This document shows, piece after piece, positions 7,106-15,590 of a DNA stretch of 64,000 bases (within the stretch, counting starts at the first letter, position 1; each line of letters opens with the position of its first letter). Source of the DNA: an uncultured Collinsella sp. Its GTDB lineage: Bacteria > Actinomycetota > Coriobacteriia > Coriobacteriales > Coriobacteriaceae. A model generated the notes under the pieces. The model had not been told where the DNA came from, did no database searches, and was given only the letters and a program-made list of their open reading frames with translations. A program made the position numbers and the translations under genes. The stretch is from assembly GCA_958443615.1 (NCBI GenBank), contig CAUCLI010000001.1, positions 124,001-188,000 on the forward strand. The letters run 5' to 3'.

Positions 7106-9922
7106 CTAGAGTCCCTGCGCCGCGAGCGCCGCCCGCAGCACCTGCCCCGCCACGCCCGCTGCGCTCTCCTCGCCCTTGGCGTTCTGCTCGATCACGACCG
7201 AGATCGCGACGGTGGGTGTGTCGTAAGGCGCGAATCCGACGAACGTCGAGTTCGCGGTGGCGTTGTTGGTTTCTGCGGTACCGGTCTTTCCGGCCACTTT
7301 CACACCCGCGATGCTCGCGGCGGAGCCGGTGCCGCTTTGCACGACGTCGAGCATCGCCTGCTTGACCTGCTCGGCGGTCCCGCTGCCCACGGCCTGTCCG
7401 AGGGATCGCGCGCGTGTGGTCTTGAGGACCGTGCCGTCGGGGGCGAGGACCTGGGAGACCACGTAGGGGTTCATGGCGATGCCGCCGTTGGCGATCGTGG
7501 CGGCCATCACCGCGTTTTGCATCACGGTCGTCTGGGGGCCGGGGGTGTGGCCCTGGCCGACGGGCTGGCCCGCTCCCGCCCAGGCGAGCTCCCATTCGGT
7601 CATCTCCGCGGGGTCGGGCATGATGGATGCGGCGGTGGTGAAATCGAGGCCGAGCTCCTGACCGTAACCGAAGGCGCGGGCCGTCGCCACGAGCTTTTCA
7701 GATCCCAGGCCGGTGGCCACCTGGCCGAAGACCGTGTTGGACGAGACGGCGAATGCCCGGGCGAGTGAGATGGTGCCGTGGCCGCGCTCGTTGACGCTCA
7801 CCACGTCGGCGCCGCCGATCTCCATGCGCCCCGGGCTGTCGTAGGTGGAATCGAGGGTGGCCATGCCGTTCTCGAGTGCGGAGGCGAGCGTGATGACCTT
7901 GAAGGTCGAGCCCGGGGTGTAGAGGGCCAGCGTCGCGCGGTCGTACATTGAAGTGTCGGTGCCGCCGCTCGCGTTCGCGGCCTCTATGGTCGCCTGGATG
8001 TTCGTGTTATCGAATGTGGGGGCGCTCGCCCAGGCGAGCACGGCGCCGGTGCGCGGGTCGAGGACCACGATGGCGCCCACGCGACCCAAGAGCGCCTGCT
8101 CGGCGGCCCGCTGGATACGCGAGTCGATGGTGAGCTGCACCGAGTTGCCGGGCTCGCTGATGCCGGCGAGCGAGTTCAGGGCGTTCTGCCAACTCGAGTA
8201 GTCCTTGGAACCGGTGAGCGTGTCGTTTTGCGTGTTCTCGATGCCCATGGTGCCGTATTGCTGCGAGTAATAGCCGACCACGTGCGCGGCGAGGTTGCCG
8301 TTGGGGTAAGAGCGCGTGTACGTGCCGTCCTCCTGCTGGATGGACTCCGCAAGCGTGACGCCGTCGGCGGTGATGATGGAGCCGCGCTTGATGTAGCGCG
8401 CCTTGTTGATCGTGTGGTTGTTGATCGGCATGTCCTGGTACTCGGAGGCTTTGATCACCTGGATATAGGTGATGTTGCCGATGAGCACGGCGAACAGCGC
8501 GGTGAACAGGACCACCGTCCGGGTGAGGCGGTTGGCGAGCGCCACGCGGCCGAGCAGGCCGCTCTCGGGGGTGTCGAGCGCGGGGCGGCGCATGTGGGAA
8601 CCGCGGGCGCCGGTGCGGTAGCCGGCGGCTGCGAGGTCGGTGCTCGTGTTCGCGATCTCGGTCGAACGGCCGGTCGCCTCATCGCCGGCGCGTAGCAGCA
8701 AGCCGACGATCACAAAGCTCGCGAGCAGCGAGGAGCCGCCCTGGCTCATGAAGGGCAGGGTCACGCCGGTGAGCGGGATGAGCTTGGTCACGCCACCGAC
8801 GATGGTGAACGCCTGGAACGAGATCGCGGCGGTGAGGCCGGCGGCGGAGAAGGCCGCCAGGTCCGACTTGGCGCGCGCGGCGGTGGTGAGGCCGCGGACC
8901 GCGAAGAGCATGAACAGCAGGAGCACGGCGGCGCCGCCGAGCAGTCCCATTTCCTCGCCGATCGCGGCGAAGATCATGTCGGATGCGACGACGGGGATGA
9001 TATCTGCCATGCCCTTGCCGATGCCGACGCCCGCGAGGCCGCCGTCTGCCAGGGAGAACAGCGACTGGACGATCTGATAACCGAGGTTCTGCGCGTCTGA
9101 GAACGGGTCGAGCCAGATCGCCACGCGGACCTGCACATGGCTCATGATCTGGTACATGCCGAAGGCGCCCACGGCCAGCAGCGCGATGCCGATGATCACG
9201 TAGGAGATGCGACCGGTCGCCACGTAGAGCATGATCAGGAAGATGGTGTAGAACAAAAGCGCGCTGCCGAGGTCGCGTTCGAAGGCGACGACGAGCAGGC
9301 AGACGCCCCATACGATGAACAGCGGGTAGAGCAGGCGCAGGCGCGGGAACTTGATCCCGAGCACGGTGCGGTTGGAGATAGACAGCAGCTCGCGGTTCTC
9401 CGCCAGGTAGCCGGCGAGGAACAAGACGATGAAGACCTTGGCGAACTCGCCGGGCTGGAACTGGAAGCCGCCGATCTTGATCCACAGCTTGGAACCGTAG
9501 ATCTCGGTGCCGATGAGCATGGGCAGCACGAGCAGGATGATGCCCGCGATGCCGAGGACGTACTTGTAGCGCTTGACCACCTCGAGGTCGCGCACCGCGG
9601 CGAGGGTGCCCACCATGAGGCCCACGCCCAGGAACAGGTAGATGACCTGACCGAGCGAGGCGTCGGGCTGCAGGCGCGTGACGAAGGTGATGCCGATGCC
9701 GGAGAGCGTGAACACGATGGGGAGGATCGCCGGGTCGGCGCCGGGGGCGAAGATGCGCACGCCGATGTGCGCCGCGGCGAAGGCGGCGAACAGGCCGAGC
9801 GGGACGGCCAGCGTCTGGAAGGACAGGGCGGCGCCCGTGGTGACCACGTACATGGCGTACAGCAGCGTGACGGGGAACGCGGCGGCTATGAGCAGGAGCA
9901 GTTCGGTCGTGCGGCGACTCAT
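7106..9922 (-). CDS. SEDS glycosyltransferase fused to class B penicillin-binding protein (RodA/FtsW-PBP)
   Basis: One 938-residue polypeptide carrying two normally separate enzymes. Residues 1 to about 415 are a SEDS (RodA/FtsW) multi-helix polymerase with FERDLGSALLFY around Asp217, the likely catalytic Asp, and PFMSQGGSSLL. A polar linker (about 416-468) leads to a TM helix (468-490) and a class B transpeptidase with STFK (672-675), SSN (727-729) and KTGT (879-882). Reading is uninterrupted, and the internal ATG at residue 444 lacks a ribosome-binding site, so a true fusion is likely. Its place in the pstP-rodA-pbpA-pknB order matches the actinobacterial operon. It would polymerise lipid II and cross-link strands in one complex. 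Confidence 0.93.
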   Translation of the reverse strand: MSRRTTELLLLIAAAFPVTLLYAMYVVTTGAALSFQTLAVPLGLFAAFAAAHIGVRIFAPGADPAILPIVFTLSGIGITFVTRLQPDASLGQVIYLFLGVGLMVGTLAAVRDLEVVKRYKYVLGIAGIILLVLPMLIGTEIYGSKLWIKIGGFQFQPGEFAKVFIVLFLAGYLAENRELLSISNRTVLGIKFPRLRLLYPLFIVWGVCLLVVAFERDLGSALLFYTIFLIMLYVATGRISYVIIGIALLAVGAFGMYQIMSHVQVRVAIWLDPFSDAQNLGYQIVQSLFSLADGGLAGVGIGKGMADIIPVVASDMIFAAIGEEMGLLGGAAVLLLFMLFAVRGLTTAARAKSDLAAFSAAGLTAAISFQAFTIVGGVTKLIPLTGVTLPFMSQGGSSLLASFVIVGLLLRAGDEATGRSTEIANTSTDLAAAGYRTGARGSHMRRPALDTPESGLLGRVALANRLTRTVVLFTALFAVLIGNITYIQVIKASEYQDMPINNHTINKARYIKRGSIITADGVTLAESIQQEDGTYTRSYPNGNLAAHVVGYYSQQYGTMGIENTQNDTLTGSKDYSSWQNALNSLAGISEPGNSVQLTIDSRIQRAAEQALLGRVGAIVVLDPRTGAVLAWASAPTFDNTNIQATIEAANASGGTDTSMYDRATLALYTPGSTFKVITLASALENGMATLDSTYDSPGRMEIGGADVVSVNERGHGTISLARAFAVSSNTVFGQVATGLGSEKLVATARAFGYGQELGLDFTTAASIMPDPAEMTEWELAWAGAGQPVGQGHTPGPQTTVMQNAVMAATIANGGIAMNPYVVSQVLAPDGTVLKTTRARSLGQAVGSGTAEQVKQAMLDVVQSGTGSAASIAGVKVAGKTGTAETNNATANSTFVGFAPYDTPTVAISVVIEQNAKGEESAAGVAGQVLRAALAAQGL

Positions 9923-11538
<1,616 letters not shown>

Positions 11539-11542
<4 letters not shown>

Positions 11543-11952
11543 CGGCGGTTCACCTTCATGACGACATCGCCGATCTGCACTTCATCCCCCTCGCGCAGGG
11601 TGGCGGGCTCCTGCAGGGGGCGGCCGTTGACGAGCGTGCCGTTGAGCGAGTTGAGGTCCTCGATCACGAGCGCGGGGCCCTGCAGGGAGAAGCGCGCGTG
11701 GCTCGCGGAGACGAACGGCTCGTTCACGCAGATGTCAGATGACGGGGAGCGGCCGACGATCACCGGTCCGAGGATGTCCATGTGGATGCCGCGGATGCCG
11801 CGAGGGCCCTTGTCGACGTCGATCGTCCAGATCGCGGAGTCGCGGCGCTGGCCGCGCACCAGGCCCACGCCGGTCTTCATGACGGCGAACAGGAAGATGT
11901 AGAGCAGCGCGACGAGGACGATGCGCCCCGCGAACAGGATGATGTCGATCAC
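11539..11952 (-). CDS. fhaB: Membrane-anchored FHA-domain protein (FhaB/FipA-like)
   Basis: A 137-residue phosphothreonine reader. An N-terminal TM helix (IDIILFAGRIVLVALLYIF) anchors it; the C-terminal FHA domain has VGRSPSSDICV, SASHARF and the loop EDLNSLNGTLVNGRPL, containing the residues that bind pThr. In mycobacteria the equivalent protein is phosphorylated by PknB and links the kinase to division and wall synthesis; the same role is inferred from the shared operon. It lies 3 nt after fhaA and overlaps pstP by ATGA. Confidence 0.93.
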
Positions 11953-11955
11953 AGG

Positions 11956-12942
11956 CTAACCCCTAAACTCGAAGGTGCTGAGGCCGAAGGTCAGCACGTC
12001 GCCGTTGCGCAGGGGGCAACGGGTGATGCGACGGTTGTTGACCATGGTGCCGTTGGTGGAATTGAGGTCCTCGATGGACCAGTCGCTGCCGGTGAAGGTG
12101 AGCTGCGCATGACGGCGGCTGACGTTGGGGTCGCGCAGGACCACGTCCGCCACGGAGCGCTCGCGGCCCACGGTGGCGCGGGCGGAGGTGAGCTCGTAGG
12201 TGTCACCGGTCACGACATCGACCAGCTGGGCGAGGGGGCGCGCCGGGGCGGCGGGCTTGGCGGGGGCCATGTGGGCCGCGCCCGCGGCGGCGATGCCCGC
12301 GCCCGTGGCGGCAGCGGCGCCGCCCATGCCGGCGAGCTGCTCGCGCGTCATGGTCTGCGGGACGGGGATGGGGGCGGGCGCCGGGGCGAACGGGTCGGCC
12401 ACCTCGGCCGCTCCCGCGACGGGGGCGGAGAGGGGGTCGAGCGCGGCATCCAGGGCGGGGTTGGCGACCGGGACGGCGGCGGGGGCCGCCACCGGGACGG
12501 GCGACGGGGTCGCCGTCATCTTGCCGGATTTGCCCGAGGCGCCCTTGAGGTACGCGCGCTCCTCCTCGTACAGGCGCGCGAGGGTGGGTGCGTCGACGTT
12601 CTCGGCGAAGACGGAGAACTTGCCGGGCTTGAGCGACGGGTCGATCATGAAGCGCACCAGCGGGGTGCCGACGAAGCGATAGCGCTTCTTCTCAGCCTGG
12701 GCGCGCACGAACTCCGTGACCTCGCCGGCGAGCTGGGAGTAGTAGGGCGCCAGGAGCTGGTCGTCGTCGGAGGCGATGAGCACGGTGTAGAGCGCGGGGG
12801 CGGTGTTGACGCCGTTGATGACGAGCGTCTGGTCCTCCATCTCGCGCGCCGCCTGCTTGGCGAGCTTCTTGAAGGAGAAGGGGGCCTGCGCGGCGCCGAA
12901 GATGCCGGCGACGCGGTCTTCGAATATGTTCAGGAAGTTCAC
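11956..12942 (-). CDS. fhaA: FhaA-type protein: DUF3662 plus C-terminal FHA domain
   Basis: Cytoplasmic FHA adaptor of 328 residues. The N-terminal DUF3662 domain (about 1-115) starts MNFLNIFEDRVAGIFGAAQ, typical for FhaA; a long Ala/Pro-rich linker follows, and the C-terminal FHA domain has VGRERSVADVVLRD, SRRHAQL and DLNSTNGTMVNNRR. FhaA in mycobacteria binds phosphorylated MurJ (MviN) and restrains peptidoglycan synthesis; this is family knowledge. The start overlaps the upstream kinase stop by ATGA, so the two are likely translated together. Confidence 0.94.
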   Translation of the reverse strand: MNFLNIFEDRVAGIFGAAQAPFSFKKLAKQAAREMEDQTLVINGVNTAPALYTVLIASDDDQLLAPYYSQLAGEVTEFVRAQAEKKRYRFVGTPLVRFMIDPSLKPGKFSVFAENVDAPTLARLYEEERAYLKGASGKSGKMTATPSPVPVAAPAAVPVANPALDAALDPLSAPVAGAAEVADPFAPAPAPIPVPQTMTREQLAGMGGAAAATGAGIAAAGAAHMAPAKPAAPARPLAQLVDVVTGDTYELTSARATVGRERSVADVVLRDPNVSRRHAQLTFTGSDWSIEDLNSTNGTMVNNRRITRCPLRNGDVLTFGLSTFEFRG

Positions 12943-14987
12943 GAACGATCACCTTCCGAAAAATCTCGTCTGTATCCGAGAGAAAATACGCATATCCAAA
13001 CAAGTATAGAGGATAGGCCGCCGAGGCCCAGGGCCACGGCGGCGTCCGCAGGTGCCACCGAGGCAATTTCCATAGGGTGCGCAAGATAGCACCCGGCGAA
13101 CGAACACAGCGGGATGAGCAGGTAGAGCGCGGTGAGCAGGCCGGTGCCGCGCCCTTCTCGGCGCGCCTCCCAGGTCCGCGTGAGGACCCACGAGGTCGCG
13201 GCGGCGATCAGGGCGGCGACGGCTGCGGGGGCGAGGAGCGCGGGTGTGGCGAGGGCCGCGAGCGCGTCGACGGCGCCGAGGACGCCGCCGTGCAGATGCG
13301 ATGCCACGAGGAGCCGGCCGAACGCGACCCCGGTGGCACTCGACGCGGCGGCGACCCCAGGCGTCAGGAAGAATCCGGCGATTACGGCGGCGAACGGGGC
13401 GAACCCGGGGACGCCGCCCGATGCGAGCGCGAGTGCGGCGCAGGTCACGAGCACGGTCGAGGCTGCCGGGTGCAGGCGTCCCCACACGAACCACCAGGCG
13501 GCCATGAGGGAGAAGGCGAGCACCGCGAGAGGCAGCACGGAGAAGAGGGGCGTGGCGTTGACGATGAGCATGAGCCAGCCGGCGAGGGCCAGGGCGGAAC
13601 CGATCTGTGGGGCGATCGCGGCGCCCACGCCGATGCCCGCCGAGGTGATGGCGCGCACGAGGGCGTCGCCCACGCGCAGGTCGCCCAAAAGGGTCCAGGA
13701 CACGGCCGTGACCGCGATGCCGCTGACGGCGCCCAGGACGCACGCGCGGGCCTTGGGGTAGCGGCTCCCCAGATACCCCTCATCGGGATCGAGCTCCCAC
13801 ACGCGCTCGACGCGGCCCTCGCCCCCGTCCTCATCGCCCGGGTCGTCGGAGGTGAGCCGGGCGATGATCCGGGCGAGGCTCTTGCGGCCCTCGCGGGGGT
13901 TGCCCAGCCCGTCCAGGAAGGCATCGCCGAACTCCGCCACGCTCGTCATGCGGTCGTGCGGGGCGGGGGACAATGCGTCGAGCAGCGCCTGCTCAGAGGA
14001 TGCGGGGATGTCCGGCAGCAGGTCGCTGGGGTACAGGACGCCGCGGATGATGCGGTCGAGGGAGTCCGCGGGGGTGCCCGCGCGGAAGGGCGCGGTGGCG
14101 CAGAGGGACTCGTAGAGCACCGCCGCGAGGGCGAAGACGTCGCTGCGCTCGTCGACCTCCTCGCCGTTGAGCTGCTCAGGCGGCATGTAGCCGATGGTGC
14201 CGCCGCGCGCGCCGCCGAAGCCCGCGGCGCTGGCGAGCATGGCCATGCCGAAATCGGCCAGCTTGACGTGGCCGTTGCGGTCGATCAGGACGTTGGCGGG
14301 CTTGATGTCGAGGTGGAGCACGCCGTTCTCGTGCGCGAAGGACAGGGCCTGGACGAGCGCATCGGCGATGCAGGCGGCCTCGTCGTAGGTGAGGGAGCGC
14401 CCGTCCACGTGCTGGAGGAACTCCTCGAGCGTCATGCCGTCCACATACTCCATGACCAGGTAGGCGTGCGCGCTGTCGTAGGTGAAGTCGATGACCTGCA
14501 CGATGTTGGGGTGCTGGAGCATGCTCGCCGTGCGCGCCTCGGCGAGCGCCGTGGCGGTGGTTTCGAGCGGCGCGCGCGTCTCGGGCGAAGCCAGGGGCAT
14601 GCGTTTGATGGCGACGCGGCGCTGAAGGCGGGCGTCGAGGCAGATCTCGACGCTGCCGAAGCCGCCTGCGGCGCGGGTCTCGAGCGGTCGATACCGTTTG
14701 AGCAGGGAGGATGCCGCGGACCCCGCGGCGGGCGGAGGGGCCATGGGTGGTTGGCCCCCGTGCGGGGCCTGGGATGCAAACGGGGCGGGGCCGGCCGGCC
14801 GTGCTGAGCCGCTCGCCGCGCCGGGGCGGGGCCAAGCACCAGGGCCGGGCGCGGCGCCTGGGCCGTTGGGGGATGCGGGCCGGCGCCACATGGAACGCGA
14901 TGCCAGGCGCGGGCCGCTCGCGCGATCGGATTGCGAGTGTGTTCCCCGCTGTTGCGGGTCGGGTATGTTGAAGGGGAAGATCGGCAT
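12939..14987 (-). CDS. Ser/Thr protein kinase with HLD catalytic loop and multi-TM C-terminus
   Basis: First gene of the cell-wall signalling operon, 682 residues. A Pro/Gly-rich N-terminal region (about 1-95) precedes a kinase domain with AAGGFGSVE, Lys128 in VAIKRM, catalytic loop HLDIKPAN and DFG (245-247). The Arg of the usual HRD is Leu, so this is a non-RD kinase, a class often not controlled by activation-loop phosphorylation. The C-terminal 300 residues form about eight hydrophobic helices instead of PASTA repeats. The ATG at 14987 is preferred to one 6 nt upstream because GAGG is correctly spaced. It occupies the place of a second kinase such as PknA, but the membrane region differs and its signal is unknown. 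Confidence 0.85.
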   Translation of the reverse strand: MPIFPFNIPDPQQRGTHSQSDRASGPRLASRSMWRRPASPNGPGAAPGPGAWPRPGAASGSARPAGPAPFASQAPHGGQPPMAPPPAAGSAASSLLKRYRPLETRAAGGFGSVEICLDARLQRRVAIKRMPLASPETRAPLETTATALAEARTASMLQHPNIVQVIDFTYDSAHAYLVMEYVDGMTLEEFLQHVDGRSLTYDEAACIADALVQALSFAHENGVLHLDIKPANVLIDRNGHVKLADFGMAMLASAAGFGGARGGTIGYMPPEQLNGEEVDERSDVFALAAVLYESLCATAPFRAGTPADSLDRIIRGVLYPSDLLPDIPASSEQALLDALSPAPHDRMTSVAEFGDAFLDGLGNPREGRKSLARIIARLTSDDPGDEDGGEGRVERVWELDPDEGYLGSRYPKARACVLGAVSGIAVTAVSWTLLGDLRVGDALVRAITSAGIGVGAAIAPQIGSALALAGWLMLIVNATPLFSVLPLAVLAFSLMAAWWFVWGRLHPAASTVLVTCAALALASGGVPGFAPFAAVIAGFFLTPGVAAASSATGVAFGRLLVASHLHGGVLGAVDALAALATPALLAPAAVAALIAAATSWVLTRTWEARREGRGTGLLTALYLLIPLCSFAGCYLAHPMEIASVAPADAAVALGLGGLSSILVWICVFSLGYRRDFSEGDRS

Positions 14988-14993
14988 GGCCAT

Positions 14994-15383
14994 CCTCGTG
15001 CGTTTAAGGTTCGTTTTCGGCCGAAGCCAAGTGCGGTTTGGGCCATTTTACCACGGTGCCCGCGCGCGCCGTTTTCGGCGGCGCCGGGTGTGGCCGCCAG
15101 CGGGCTCGGAAATGGTCGGGAATAGCCACTTTGCGGAAGCCTGGCAATTCCCGACCATTTTCTAGGCCAGATGCGGAGGAACTGGTCGTAATCTGCCACG
15201 CTGCAAGAGGCTGGCAAATTGCGGCCATTTTTTTGCACCCGTCGTCGGCCCCGTGCCCGTGTGGTCTGCATCGCGGACGTGTGGCAGCGCGAGACGCTAT
15301 GATGGTGGGCAGGATTATTCACGTGCGCGATGAAGGATGTGCGCGCGCGATGAAGGGCGTGCGACGAAGGCGGTGAGGGGCGT
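14994..15383. other. Divergent intergenic region upstream of the signalling operon and the dnaX unit
   Basis: About 390 bp between divergent genes. It holds two related 43-nt hairpins (listed separately) and a TATGAT box at 15298-15303 that could be the -10 of the plus-strand small gene and dnaX; no convincing -35 is seen. No coding frame here is supported. Confidence 0.5.
15114..15235 (+). repeat. Two diverged copies of a 43-nt hairpin repeat
   Basis: Copy 1 at 15114-15156 and copy 2 at 15185-15227 are both exactly 43 nt, start with GGTCG, share GCCAC, TGC and CTGGCAA at the same offsets, and are followed by ATTTT and a longer T-run. Copy 1 folds with a perfect outer stem (15110-15123 with 15147-15160); copy 2 keeps its stem through G-U pairs. 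They lie between divergent genes, so neither is placed to end an upstream plus-strand gene. Confidence 0.7.
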
Positions 15384-15578
15384 ATGGACGATTCCGAGCG
15401 ACTTGCGGCGTATGATGCGTTCGCGCGGGGCATCCGTGCGGAGCTCGCCGAGGTCGGTGCGCGCATGGACGCTTTGCGCGCCGAGAACAAGGTCAAGACG
15501 GCCACGTATCGCCAGCTGTTCGCCACGCGCATGACCTTGAAGGACATCGACCGCCGCCTGGTCGAGCGCGGATTGTAG
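15384..15578 (+). CDS. Small charged coiled-coil protein upstream of dnaX
   Basis: A 64-residue, strongly charged, probably all-helical protein (MDDSERLAAYDAFARGIRAE) with heptad-like spacing, ending KDIDRRLVERGL. I do not recognise a family. Coding is supported by GAGGGG before the ATG, codon use like its neighbours, and a 12-nt gap to dnaX containing the dnaX ribosome-binding site, indicating a shared transcript. It could be a small partner or leader protein for the clamp-loader gene, but no function can be assigned. Confidence 0.65.
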   Translation: MDDSERLAAYDAFARGIRAELAEVGARMDALRAENKVKTATYRQLFATRMTLKDIDRRLVERGL

Positions 15579-15590
15579 GAGGAATTCCCC

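Noticed and set aside
15110..15235. SRP (4.5S) RNA gene upstream of dnaX
   Set aside because: Some bacteria place it near dnaX, and GGAAGC occurs here, but the conserved GGAAGGAAGCAG-type tetraloop and asymmetric loop are missing; two similar short hairpins explain the structure.
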